Origin: a virus
Length of the DNA stretch: 33,813 bases
Virus record (IMG/VR): IMGVR_UViG_3300027973_000135
Coordinates: 1-33,813 of that record
Strand: one strand, 5' to 3'
Below the pieces are notes generated by a model. It searched no databases, was not told where the DNA came from, and saw only the letters and a program-made list of their open reading frames with translations. Below are positions 19,086 to 26,752 of this stretch, in pieces. Position 1 is the first letter of the stretch. Every line of letters begins with the position of its first letter. Made by a program: the position numbers and the translations under genes.

Positions 19086-19580
19086 TTATAAAGCTAATAT
19101 CTTTTCGATTGACTCCAAGACTTGCTTTTGATTTTTAGGGAGATACAGTGGGATTACTGTTCCTTCTCGTATTAAAGTCTGCTTGAATAGCTTCCACGTA
19201 TTAGGGAATCTTTCATTAGCAAAACCTTTACATTCAATTACCCATTTAATTCTTCCGTCAGCATCGTACCCTACAAAGTCTGGGGTGTATGTGATATCAC
19301 GAACTTTTCCGTTCCCTTTATCCTTATAATCCCCACTAGGTAGAGTCTCCCAAGAACATTCAGGGTAGTCAAACCCTTGCATAACGACGAACTTCTTTTG
19401 TTCGTACTCGAATCTTAACTCATACTCTAATAGCTTACGATACGTAAACACCTCCAACATTGACTTAAACTGTATGCCGTCTACTACCTTTTGAGTAGCT
19501 TTTATTTTACCTCTGCTTCCTTTTTTGGGACCAGTCTTTCGTACAGTATTGGATCTAGTTCTTGTATTTCGTTTAGCCAT
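19086..19580 (-). CDS. PD-(D/E)XK phage endonuclease (DUF1064/T7 endonuclease I-like)
   Basis: 164 residues. A Lys/Arg-rich N-terminal tail (KRNTRTRSNTVRKTGPKK) leads into DGIQFKSMLEVFTY, with a likely catalytic Glu43, then YTPDFVGY (Asp101) and WVIECKG (Glu116, Lys118). This E...D...ExK order is the PD-(D/E)XK core seen in phage resolvase-like or DNA-repair nucleases. Probable role: cleaving branched or replicating DNA. It overlaps the 75-residue gene upstream by 79 bases; the basic tail lies within that overlap and is the best reason for keeping the start at 19580. Confidence 0.82.
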   Translation of the reverse strand: MAKRNTRTRSNTVRKTGPKKGSRGKIKATQKVVDGIQFKSMLEVFTYRKLLEYELRFEYEQKKFVVMQGFDYPECSWETLPSGDYKDKGNGKVRDITYTPDFVGYDADGRIKWVIECKGFANERFPNTWKLFKQTLIREGTVIPLYLPKNQKQVLESIEKILAL

Positions 19581-19729
19581 TGTTGTTCTAATTGTTTTGC
19601 AATTCTGATGTCTTGAACATCAAAAGTAGTGTAAGTACCTAAGTTGCTGAACAAGTTTGCACAATTTTTTAATATAGTGTCAATCTTCTCTCTAACTTCT
19701 GGGTCTGTATGATATTTAGAATCAGTCAT
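19502..19729 (-). CDS. Small acidic hypothetical protein
   Basis: 75 residues, charged and helical, no recognised family. It overlaps the primase gene upstream by 8 bases and the nuclease gene downstream by 79. The long overlap is unusual, but the reading frame is positioned as expected within the operon. Confidence 0.55.
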   Translation of the reverse strand: MTDSKYHTDPEVREKIDTILKNCANLFSNLGTYTTFDVQDIRIAKQLEQQWLNEIQELDPILYERLVPKKEAEVK

Positions 19730-20714
19730 TTATGGGTAGTTGGATGTTAATTATTCTTTTTGCACAATCTTTTCCATGATCTCTAACAAGATCTGATATA
19801 TCCTTAGATCTGTAATGAGCTGGAATAATAATGTTGATTAACTGATACGTACTACAAATTTTGTTAGCCATAGTCTGGCCTGGATTTGTATCAGAATTAA
19901 AGTCATTATCATACAGCACAACAACTAAGTCAAACCTTGAGTTGAGATGATCGATAAACTTCTGACCAGGCAACTGCATCTCACTTTGAAATGCTACAGC
20001 TTCGAATCCAATAGCATTCAAAGTCATAACATCCTTTAGTGATGAAGCAAGAAAGACAATGTCTCCACTGTCTTTCAATTGGCCATAGCCTTGGATATCA
20101 TTTTTAGTAGTATTACTGAACCACTTACCCTCTGTTTCCAACGGTCTGTAGATTTTATATCTCCCGTTGATATTATATGCATAAGCCAGAGTGTGGCAGC
20201 TATACCGAACCTCATTGATCCAAAAGTAATCGATCGGCTCTACAGCAAATTTAGCTAATAAATCTAGGGAAATCCCAAACTTACTCCAGAATTTAACATC
20301 TTCTTCAGTCCACCTTCTACTACGTTTAGCAATGATGGTGGGCTTTCTTTCCTCAATAACTTGATTACCATAAGTAATAGCCATCTCAGCTCTAGTCACG
20401 GTCCCTAAGTGAAGACCTAGTCCAAAGTCGGCATCTATTACCTTAAGTGCTTCTATAAATGTCAGACTGTACTTACGTTGCACATAACTAAAACAATCAT
20501 GGCTCTCCCCATTCCCGAAATCCTTGTACAATAGTTTCCCATTGTACTGGATTATCGAGCATGTTGGAGATTTATCTTGTCTGAGTTCACTACAAAACTT
20601 GTCACCGTTTTTCTTAAAACTGTGACAATAAAACTTAAAGATATCGTACTCTGAGATTTTACAAAGAACAGAGTCTTTATCTAAGTAAGCATCGCTGTTC
20701 CTTATTTGTATCAT
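19722..20714 (-). CDS. DnaG-type primase (zinc-binding and Toprim)
   Basis: 330 residues. The N-terminus has a degenerate zinc-binding region (YCHSFKKNGDKFC, then SPTC) and KDFGNGESHDCFSYVQ, as in DnaG-type primases. The Toprim half shows DIVFLASSLKDVMTLNAIG and then VVVLYDNDFNSDTNPG, the DxD-type metal site. In bacterial DnaG the first motif starts with an essential Glu (EGxxD); here it is SSLKD, a variant shared, from memory, with some phage Toprim proteins. Likely makes RNA primers for the phage polymerase or works with the DnaB-like helicase. Its ATG follows a terminator, so it probably begins a separate transcript. Confidence 0.82.
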   Translation of the reverse strand: MIQIRNSDAYLDKDSVLCKISEYDIFKFYCHSFKKNGDKFCSELRQDKSPTCSIIQYNGKLLYKDFGNGESHDCFSYVQRKYSLTFIEALKVIDADFGLGLHLGTVTRAEMAITYGNQVIEERKPTIIAKRSRRWTEEDVKFWSKFGISLDLLAKFAVEPIDYFWINEVRYSCHTLAYAYNINGRYKIYRPLETEGKWFSNTTKNDIQGYGQLKDSGDIVFLASSLKDVMTLNAIGFEAVAFQSEMQLPGQKFIDHLNSRFDLVVVLYDNDFNSDTNPGQTMANKICSTYQLINIIIPAHYRSKDISDLVRDHGKDCAKRIINIQLPIND

Positions 20715-20720
20715 ATTTAC

Positions 20721-20755
20721 AAAAATAAAGAAAGGGGCACGTAAGCCCCCTTCTC
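20721..20755 (-). terminator. Rho-independent terminator downstream of the candidate SSB gene
   Basis: On the minus strand: GGGGGC-TTACGT-GCCCC followed by TTTCTTTATTTTT. Located between the end of the 20804-21571 gene and the primase start, thus splitting the replication block into two units. Confidence 0.88.
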
Positions 20756-20803
20756 ATTTAATCTAAACACTTAATCAATAAACATATACACACACTAAAC
20801 AAC

Positions 20804-21571
20804 TTACATTTCCCAAGCATCAGCAGATGACTCTGCTGGTACTGCTACAGGATCAGCCACAATCATAGTTGGGGAATAAACCTGTAACTTAAGATCTTTG
20901 TTGTATTCAGCATTAAAAGAACCGTAGTCCTCATTCAAAGCCTTAATAAACAAATCATCTCTCATTGGCTTTAGACGACCAAAGTGACGATTGTATACAG
21001 CTTGATACTTACCATCTTTAGCACCTACAAGGACACGTAATTTGTTAGCACTAAGTACTTTAACATACTCCTGCAACTCTTTTACATCACCCTGAGCAAT
21101 AGCATCGATAGTATCAAATGATACCTCCCCACCGTTGGCTACGTTAGCCCAAGCCTTGGTAAAGTTAATCAAAGTATCCTCACCTACATAAGCTTTTCTT
21201 GTTCTATCAGCATTTTTCCACCAGTCATAGGCAGGAACGTCTGCACTCCATGTAGTCTGACCAATGTTGTTAGCCCACATAAACTTACCTCCATCCTTAG
21301 ATGCACGGTGCTTAGCTTGCATCAAGATCTCGAATCTTGTAGTAAAAGATGCACCAGGAACTTCAGACTTAAGCCAGAATACTAGCTTATTATAGTCCTC
21401 TTCGTTCAAGGTTACCTTATACTCAGGTTCGGTCTTAAGATTAATACCAAGCTCTGAAAGCTCACTTAGGTTAGGGTTAACTGCAACTACTGATACTGGG
21501 GCAATACCTGTGTAAAGGGTTATACCACCTGTTGCTACAACTTCTTCTGAATTATTCGATTGAATAGCCAT
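20804..21571 (-). CDS. Candidate single-stranded DNA-binding protein
   Basis: 255 residues. No diagnostic motif, but several traits fit a phage SSB: position among helicase, RecA-like ATPase and primase genes; a monopartite beta-rich core with many aromatics (FMWANNIGQTTWSADV, YDWWKNADR); and a flexible Pro/Ala C-terminus ending in an acidic, aromatic tip (SSADAWEM), like the interaction tip of SSBs. A terminator directly follows it, consistent with an abundant protein. It could instead be another replication accessory factor. Confidence 0.5.
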   Translation of the reverse strand: MAIQSNNSEEVVATGGITLYTGIAPVSVVAVNPNLSELSELGINLKTEPEYKVTLNEEDYNKLVFWLKSEVPGASFTTRFEILMQAKHRASKDGGKFMWANNIGQTTWSADVPAYDWWKNADRTRKAYVGEDTLINFTKAWANVANGGEVSFDTIDAIAQGDVKELQEYVKVLSANKLRVLVGAKDGKYQAVYNRHFGRLKPMRDDLFIKALNEDYGSFNAEYNKDLKLQVYSPTMIVADPVAVPAESSADAWEM

Positions 21572-21622
21572 TTTTAATAATTTTTAACGGTAATACATTT
21601 TATAAACTCTGTCTCTACCCCT

Positions 21623-21976
21623 TCACAATTCTGCCTCTGCATCGACAATCAAGTCAAGCAAATCGAGTTGGTTAGGATCTGTAACCACGTGCAAGTCGTG
21701 ACCAGGTGTCACAGGTTGAATGTTTGGGATGGTTACTGGATTGCTTTCTACTGTGTCATCTACAATAGATATACGTGTAATCTTACGACGAGCACGTAGA
21801 CCCTTAAGCTTTGGGTGCTTGAATACTTCTATAACTTCTGCAGTTGATAGGCCGTACTTAGTAGCAATAGCTGCTCTGTCTAGGCCGTTATTCAAATCAC
21901 CAAGAACTGATGATATAGTAATTACTGTGGTTGGTTGTGTTGCAACATCTTGTGCAACGGTAGCTTCAATTGCCAT
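21623..21976 (-). CDS. HTH-containing hypothetical protein
   Basis: 117 residues. The middle reads NNGLDRAAIATKYGLSTAEV, which fits a helix-turn-helix, followed by a basic stretch KLKGLRARRK. The N-terminus is Thr/Ala-rich and the C-terminus acidic (DLLDLIVDAEAEL). It sits between the candidate SSB and the RecA-like ATPase, so it may bind DNA in replication or regulate the operon. No named family recognised. Confidence 0.65.
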   Translation of the reverse strand: MAIEATVAQDVATQPTTVITISSVLGDLNNGLDRAAIATKYGLSTAEVIEVFKHPKLKGLRARRKITRISIVDDTVESNPVTIPNIQPVTPGHDLHVVTDPNQLDLLDLIVDAEAEL

Positions 21977-21990
21977 TTGATTTAATGTGT

Positions 21991-22695
21991 TTAGTCAATA
22001 TAAATTTTACTCCAATCAAGTTCCATAACTTGACCTTTTAAATGATCACAACGAGAACCTGCAGTGATTTCTTCACTAGAATCGAATGAAATCATTGTCT
22101 TGTCTCCATCTCTATAAACGTAGCCTATGGCATCCGAATTAGAGCAAGCAATGTTTCTAATCTTACCAGTCAAGTCGAGATCTTTAGCAGATACCTCCTT
22201 ACCTTTCTTCTCAAGCATCTTATCTTTGAGGTGGCCGATATAGATGATATGATCAGAGAGCATCTCTAATCTGTCCATCCATTTCTTAATAGCCATTCTC
22301 AAGTACAAATAGCCTGCACCCTGAGGAAGAGACAATACTGATAACCCTTTGTTATCTGCATCGAAGTTCTTACCCATCGGGGTTTGTCTGTACAACTCTT
22401 TAGCCTCTGACTCACACCAAACTTCTAATTGTGTGAGAGTGTCGATAGCTATGTACTTGTAGGGTTTCTTGGCCTGCATAATGGCCTTCCCTACTTGTGC
22501 TAACTCTGCAAGATTTGCAACCTTGATTTTAAGTGCCTCAACCATGTCAGATCCTTGTTCCAGGTCTATGATTAAACACCCATCAAGTTTAGCAATTGCA
22601 GTAGTTTTACCAATCTTTGGGGGCCCGTACATAATCATATGTCGTGGGCTCTTCCTTCCAACTGGTACTTTCTCTGTTGGCAATACTAACTCCAT
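21991..22695 (-). CDS. RecA-like AAA ATPase (AAA_24 / Sak4-type)
   Basis: 234 residues. Walker A GPPKIGKT is at 24-31, followed by LIIDLEQGSD, and Walker B YIAIDTLTQLE has Asp85. This short RecA-core layout, with DLExG after the P-loop and a TLTQLE Walker B, matches the phage AAA_24 family to which Sak4-like single-strand annealing proteins belong. Likely assists recombination or helicase loading on SSB-coated DNA. Next to the DnaB-like helicase gene (50-base gap). Confidence 0.85.
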   Translation of the reverse strand: MELVLPTEKVPVGRKSPRHMIMYGPPKIGKTTAIAKLDGCLIIDLEQGSDMVEALKIKVANLAELAQVGKAIMQAKKPYKYIAIDTLTQLEVWCESEAKELYRQTPMGKNFDADNKGLSVLSLPQGAGYLYLRMAIKKWMDRLEMLSDHIIYIGHLKDKMLEKKGKEVSAKDLDLTGKIRNIACSNSDAIGYVYRDGDKTMISFDSSEEITAGSRCDHLKGQVMELDWSKIYID

Positions 22696-22744
22696 TTGTT
22701 AAGTTTTAAATTTACTTTTTACCATACTTTGTAAAGTAATAGGT

Positions 22745-23719
22745 TTACTTCTTAGGTCTTTCTTTAATCGAGAAAGTAGACAGATCTGATTCGTAAGGAA
22801 TCATGCCTAGCTGGCCATCCCTATTCTTTTCTACGTGACATGCAAGCAAACCTACTGGGTTCTCACCACAGTATGCATCTGTTATCCCGTATAAATCATA
22901 TGGACGTTGAAGCATCATAACCACGTGAGCATCTTGGCCTATTGAGTCACCCCCGAATAAGTCAGTTAGCTGTGGTTGATACTGCTGCTTAGCACGATAC
23001 TCTTGCTCGATGTTCCTGTTTAGCTGAGACAATAGGATATTGATTACCCCAAGTCTAGCCTGCAGCCACATACAAGTTTTAGATATCTGATTAAGCTTCT
23101 GTAGTTCTGTATCCTCAGACCCTAGAATAAGTCTAGAGTGGTCGAAGAGGTTGATTATTGTGTGGTTTGGGAACTTGATGTTCACCCTGTTATTCACCTC
23201 TTTAATCTTAACCATATTCTGAGGAATAGAGCAGAAAAATATCGGGTATTTACGATACTTATCTACTGCCTTCTCATAGTCGTTGACCTTCTCGTCAGAG
23301 AGTGGGGACTCGATACTATAGAGGTCAGAGAACTGCAGCTTAACATCGTTAGCTGCTGCCCTCATAATCTGTTGATAGTCTGGCATCTCGAAACTCCAAT
23401 AAAGGAGAATCATTTTCTTGTCCTTGTTTCTGTCTAGAAGATCGAAGACCAATTGGTTAGAGAAAGCTGATTTCCCTACACCTGGTCTCCCAGCAATTAC
23501 ATACATTTTCCCAGGCTGCAAACCACCAAGAAGATTCTTATTCAACCTGTCCCAACCAGTAGGGAATACAATCCTATTACCAAGCTTAGCAAGCTTAATC
23601 TCTTCGATTGATTTATCTACTGATTTTGAGATGTGACGAAACTCTTTTAAAGTCTCATCTAGATTGTTAGAGTGATCTTGTGATTCGTCCTGTGGCTGAT
23701 TCAGGCTCTGTTGTGTCAT
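22745..23719 (-). CDS. DnaB-like replicative helicase (RecA core only)
   Basis: 324 residues from ATG 23719; an in-frame ATG at 23767 would add 16 residues and enlarge the overlap with the upstream gene from 53 to 101 bases, so the shorter form is preferred. FPTGWDRLNKNLLGGLQPG leads to Walker A GRPGVGKS at 77-84. Later come LLSQLNRNIE and LTDLFGGDSIGQDAHVVMML, equivalents of the DnaB LSQLxR and 'SDLREsGxIEQDAD' motifs, then a Q/R-finger region. The N-terminal primase-interacting domain of bacterial DnaB is missing, as in many phage helicases. Confidence 0.9.
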   Translation of the reverse strand: MTQQSLNQPQDESQDHSNNLDETLKEFRHISKSVDKSIEEIKLAKLGNRIVFPTGWDRLNKNLLGGLQPGKMYVIAGRPGVGKSAFSNQLVFDLLDRNKDKKMILLYWSFEMPDYQQIMRAAANDVKLQFSDLYSIESPLSDEKVNDYEKAVDKYRKYPIFFCSIPQNMVKIKEVNNRVNIKFPNHTIINLFDHSRLILGSEDTELQKLNQISKTCMWLQARLGVINILLSQLNRNIEQEYRAKQQYQPQLTDLFGGDSIGQDAHVVMMLQRPYDLYGITDAYCGENPVGLLACHVEKNRDGQLGMIPYESDLSTFSIKERPKK

Positions 23720-24215
23720 TTGTGTCTGTGTACTTTTCCCAACTGTGATTATTAATCCATGTATCAAGCATCTGCATATAGCCTAAGCCATTACCTTTCC
23801 TACGAAAGTCTAGTTCCCTGTTAAGGCACTCGATAATTCTATCGTGTTTCTCCTTATCAGTTCCCACAATCTTCTTGTACTTAGCTTTGGATTTACTATT
23901 AGCTTTAGAGTCTGGGTCTTTTGCTCTGAGCATTCTAACTGTACCCTGATTCATAACTTTAAGTGGGAATCGGGAGAGGAGACCATGCCACATCTGATCG
24001 AAATTTGAAAGAGTACTAGACTCAAACTTATCCCTTAATGTAACATCGTCATCCTCCCCGATTTTGATCCACCCATTGGTTTGCAATAACTCTAAATCAA
24101 CATTTAACTTAAAACTAGGGTCAATTTCTTTTCGACTCAGCATTAGCAAGTAAACATACTCATCTGGACATAAGCCAAGAGTAACAAGCCTTTCAGTATC
24201 AAGTTCTATGATCAT
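23667..24215 (-). CDS. Putative replication initiator or helicase-loader-like protein
   Basis: 182 residues. The N-terminal part (EYVYLLMLSRKEIDP, WIKIGEDDDVTLRDKF) looks like a winged-helix domain. The C-terminus has MLDTWINNHSWEKY, resembling the 'P.T.TWLNxxxWxD' motif near the end of many phage replication proteins of the O/DnaD-like class. A Lys-rich linker joins the two. Position directly upstream of and overlapping the helicase supports a loader or initiator role, by inference. Confidence 0.55.
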   Translation of the reverse strand: MIIELDTERLVTLGLCPDEYVYLLMLSRKEIDPSFKLNVDLELLQTNGWIKIGEDDDVTLRDKFESSTLSNFDQMWHGLLSRFPLKVMNQGTVRMLRAKDPDSKANSKSKAKYKKIVGTDKEKHDRIIECLNRELDFRRKGNGLGYMQMLDTWINNHSWEKYTDTNDTTEPESATGRITRSL

Positions 24216-24251
24216 AAAGATTTCTGTTATACTATCTATACTGAATCGTTT

Positions 24252-25445
24252 TCAAATATAAGAAGAAATTCCATCAATCCAACTGATGTTAGATAAATTT
24301 TTAATGGCATTTTGCAACCATTTTTCTTCTTGACTATCTTTCACATAGAGAATTATCACCTCACCAACCTTGTCTTTATCAGACAATCTTAGTAGACGAC
24401 CAACTCTCTGGATCATCTGCAATGCTTTTGAGTCAAGGCCACAGATAACACCTAGGTTAGCATCATGCACATCAAACCCTTGATTCAAGGCCTTTGTAGA
24501 GCATAGCACCTTAACAGTGCTGTCTTTAAAGTCCTTGAGAGCTGAATCCTTTTCTTTCTTCTTGAGTTTAGAATGATATCTAGCTACTGGGATGCCTTCA
24601 TTTGCAATTGCCTCGTGCATAGAATCAGTAAACTCATTACTACCGCCAAACGTCAGTATCTTCTTATCAGGCATAGCCTTAGCTATCTGAGCAGTATAAA
24701 GAATTTTGTTATGAGCCTTTTGAACAATTTCTTTACGATCTCTGATAGCCTTGTAGAACATAGCTGCATTTTTCTTGTCTTCAGGACTAGAAGTAGCTGG
24801 ATTAGCCAGTATTTGATTAGCCCTGTTAAAGGAATCAAACTGTCCAAGCTTGTACTTGTAGTGTACAAACATGTTATTAGCTGTCTTGTAGTCCTTCCTC
24901 TCTTCGTCAGTTAGCTCCACAGCTATACAATTAATCTTGTAAGGGGCAACCAATCCTTTGGCCACACACTCGTCAAGAGTTATTGTATATACTGGGGGAG
25001 CAAGGTTAACTAAAAGAGTACGATAATCAGGTTCTTCGGGCATAGTAGCAGTCATACATAACAGCATCTTATGAGTATTTTCAGTGAAGATTGTACGATA
25101 GATAGGACTTAGCCCAAGATGTACCTCATCTGCTACGGTTACTGTATAAGTCTCCCCAGATAATTTACATGCTGACTGATAGCATAGAATATCTACCCTA
25201 TCAAGTACATCGTCATAACCCCACTTAGCAAACTCATCTTTGAACTGATCTTGAAGCTGATTAGTAGGAACTAGAACTAATCCTTTACCTTCATGTCTTC
25301 TCAATAGCTCACCGACTGCCATAATACCAACTCTACTCTTACCGAAACCCGTACCTGCAATAACAGAACCTCTGTACCCTGCTTTGGCCCATGACCTTAA
25401 AGCTGTACGTTGCTCTGTGTCTTTAACTTGTAATAAGTTCGTCAT
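24252..25445 (-). CDS. SF2 DNA/RNA helicase
   Basis: 397 residues. Helicase motifs in order: Walker A GTGFGKS at 31-37, DEVH at 106-109, TAT at 132-134, a C-terminal RecA domain with STKALNQGFDV, and motif VI QRVGRLLR at 346-353. Compact two-domain architecture without accessory domains, similar to phage UvsW-like or type III restriction-like helicases. A likely job is branch migration or unwinding of recombination intermediates. Overlaps the DnaA-C-like gene upstream by 23 bases. Confidence 0.9.
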   Translation of the reverse strand: MTNLLQVKDTEQRTALRSWAKAGYRGSVIAGTGFGKSRVGIMAVGELLRRHEGKGLVLVPTNQLQDQFKDEFAKWGYDDVLDRVDILCYQSACKLSGETYTVTVADEVHLGLSPIYRTIFTENTHKMLLCMTATMPEEPDYRTLLVNLAPPVYTITLDECVAKGLVAPYKINCIAVELTDEERKDYKTANNMFVHYKYKLGQFDSFNRANQILANPATSSPEDKKNAAMFYKAIRDRKEIVQKAHNKILYTAQIAKAMPDKKILTFGGSNEFTDSMHEAIANEGIPVARYHSKLKKKEKDSALKDFKDSTVKVLCSTKALNQGFDVHDANLGVICGLDSKALQMIQRVGRLLRLSDKDKVGEVIILYVKDSQEEKWLQNAIKNLSNISWIDGISSYI

Positions 25446-25863
25446 CAGATTGAGTAGATAATTTTATTAATAATAATTCTTTGAGCTCTCTTATCTCAGC
25501 TTCAGCTCTAATCAACCTTTCCATGATGATAGCAGGATCTATCAACGTGTACTTAGAATTACATACCATAGCTACATATCTGTCTGAGCATTCCTCAAAC
25601 ATCTTCATGTAAGCTTTATCAACAGATATAAGATCCTCGTGAATCTTGTACATGTGATACACAGTACCTCGGTCTTTATTAATCTTCTTGCTTAACTCTG
25701 TCTCAGACAAATCTGTGAAGATGTGCAATAGATTGACGTAAAAACAACGAGCCATTACAAACTTTCTCTTACGATTGTTTTCCAGGATTTCCTTTCTATC
25801 AATCCCAGTTTTTAACTCTACTATTTTAAGCAGAACGTCTGAAATTTCTTCTACGTTCTCCAT
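25423..25863 (-). CDS. DnaA domain IV-like DNA-binding protein
   Basis: 146 residues. The central part reads KRKFVMARCFYVNLL...LSETELSKKINKDRGTVYHMYK (residues 32-73). This follows the DnaA C-terminal signature: basic helix, 'aR...yL', 'LS..eIg', then 'gRDHTTVlhA', here DRGTVYH at 64-70. There is no AAA+ domain, so it is the origin-binding module alone, followed by a helical, acidic C-terminus suitable for dimerisation. It could bind the phage origin and recruit helicase, or act as a repressor. Its ATG overlaps the upstream stop by one base (TAATG). Confidence 0.7.
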   Translation of the reverse strand: MENVEEISDVLLKIVELKTGIDRKEILENNRKRKFVMARCFYVNLLHIFTDLSETELSKKINKDRGTVYHMYKIHEDLISVDKAYMKMFEECSDRYVAMVCNSKYTLIDPAIIMERLIRAEAEIRELKELLLIKLSTQSDDELITS

Positions 25864-26132
25864 TATTTACTCCCCTTTAGTTTCTTCTGACGAACACTGT
25901 TGGGATTAACAGGACGACCAAGCTTCTTAGTAATTCTCTTAGGTTGACTTCTAGGAATTACCATCTTTTCTAGGTCGATAATTTGATATCTGACAGTATC
26001 AGAGACCTCATCAAGATAATCTAAATGTGCTTGCATTTGAAACATCGTTCCTTCTAGTCTGTTTATTATCAGTCTGTGATAAAAGAAAAAGGCTACGAAG
26101 CCGCCTATGGCTGTAATTGTTGTAACTACCAT
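25863..26132 (-). CDS. Small single-span membrane protein with coiled segment and basic tail
   Basis: 89 residues: hydrophobic N-terminal helix (TTITAIGGFVAFFFYHRLII), a helical heptad-like stretch (MFQMQAHLDYLDEV), and a Lys/Arg/Pro-rich C-terminus (KRITKKLGRPVNPNSVRQKK) containing a GRP-type minor-groove-binding motif. The topology would put the basic tail in the cytoplasm, possibly tethering DNA to the membrane; this is inference. Confidence 0.65.
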   Translation of the reverse strand: MVVTTITAIGGFVAFFFYHRLIINRLEGTMFQMQAHLDYLDEVSDTVRYQIIDLEKMVIPRSQPKRITKKLGRPVNPNSVRQKKLKGSK

Positions 26133-26145
26133 TTGATTTTAAGAT

Positions 26146-26325
26146 TTAAAAGTGAATATAAATTGGATTACGTGTTAATTCGAAAAGTCTATTACTTACA
26201 TTACGACGTTTCATTTGATTGAACTTCCTGTCTGTATCAGTAATTGTCTTTTCTAATAAAAGTTGTCTACGTTTTACACGTAATTGAACAACTTCAATTT
26301 CTTGATCTAAAGTTAGCTCTCGCAT
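26146..26325 (-). CDS. 59-residue basic helical protein
   Basis: Begins MRELTLDQEIEVVQLRVKRR, ends NPIYIHF. Highly charged with a basic middle, no cysteine. It lies 13 bases from the downstream gene and 2 bases from the upstream 30-residue gene, so the spacing fits an operon. Function unknown. Confidence 0.55.
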   Translation of the reverse strand: MRELTLDQEIEVVQLRVKRRQLLLEKTITDTDRKFNQMKRRNVSNRLFELTRNPIYIHF

Positions 26326-26327
26326 AC

Positions 26328-26420
26328 TTAATAGTTTGAATTGTCTCTAGTTTGTTTGTAAACATCATACATAGCATGTGCTACCAAGCAGCCAGCTATT
26401 ACTACTAATAAATTAATCAT
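26328..26420 (-). CDS. 30-residue single-span membrane microprotein
   Basis: MINLLVVIAGCLVAHAMYDV, then a short polar tail. One hydrophobic helix, with the stop two bases before the ATG of the next gene. Such microproteins are common in phage early regions; supported only by reading frame, spacing and hydrophobic pattern. Confidence 0.45.
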   Translation of the reverse strand: MINLLVVIAGCLVAHAMYDVYKQTRDNSNY

Positions 26421-26442
26421 GATTAATAAGGTTTAAGATTAG

Positions 26443-26516
26443 TACCTCCATCAGGATTCGAACCTGAGACCGACAGATTAGAAATCTGTTGCTCTATCCA
26501 ACTGAGCTATGAAGGC
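26443..26516 (-). tRNA. tRNA-Arg (anticodon UCU)
   Basis: A full cloverleaf: acceptor GCCTTCA/TGGAGGT with discriminator A, D arm AGCTCAGTTGGATAGAGC, a 5-bp anticodon stem ACAGA/TCTGT with loop TTTCTAA (anticodon TCT, reads AGA), and T arm with GGTTCGAATCC. The CCA end is not encoded. Decodes AGA, very frequent in the A-rich phage genes, so it probably supplements the host pool. Confidence 0.95.
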
Positions 26517-26521
26517 ATTTG

Positions 26522-26627
26522 TAGTCAGGACAGGAATCGAACCTGCTTGAGAACTCTGCCCGTGTACCTTATAGCCCACGTTCTCACTATGTACCTAGCT
26601 ACGGACAACCATTTCCGCCACCTGACT
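26522..26627 (-). tRNA. tRNA-like gene, class II-like, oversized variable arm and reduced anticodon arm
   Basis: 106 bases. Acceptor AGTCAGG/CCTGACT plus A73, D stem GCGG/CCGT and T arm GCAGG-TTCGATT-CCTGT are all well paired. The region between the D and T arms is about 54 bases. The best fold gives only a 4-bp stem GCTA/TAGT with a 6-base loop GGTACA where the anticodon arm should be, then a variable arm with 6 bp GAGAAC/GTTCTC and an inner CGTG/CACG. No 5-bp/7-base anticodon arm fits, so I assign no amino acid; GTA (Tyr) is present in the loop but misplaced. Its 5' end overlaps the stop codon of the 37-residue gene. Confidence 0.7.
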
Positions 26628-26739
26628 ATTTTATTTTAACTCTTTTATCACATTTAGGGCATTTAAAATGAGTCATCCCGCAAAAAATACCTATGTGGTT
26701 TTCATGTTTACAAAATAATTGTTTAATAAACTTTATCAT
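26626..26739 (-). CDS. 37-residue zinc-ribbon microprotein between tRNA-like genes
   Basis: MIKFIKQLFCKHENHIGIFC, then a CPKC pair and a basic tail (DKRVKIK). Cys10, His12/His15, Cys20 and CxxC at 27-30 could bind zinc. Stops at TAG, whose bases overlap the 5' end of the neighbouring tRNA-like gene. Supported by the cysteine pattern and placement; function unknown. Confidence 0.5.
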   Translation of the reverse strand: MIKFIKQLFCKHENHIGIFCGMTHFKCPKCDKRVKIK

Positions 26740-26752
26740 TCTTTTTATTTAG

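Noticed and set aside
26522-26627. Amber-suppressor tRNA (CTA occurs in the central region)
   Set aside because: CTA is not placed in a foldable 7-base loop preceded by U, and there is no recoding in the window to require it.
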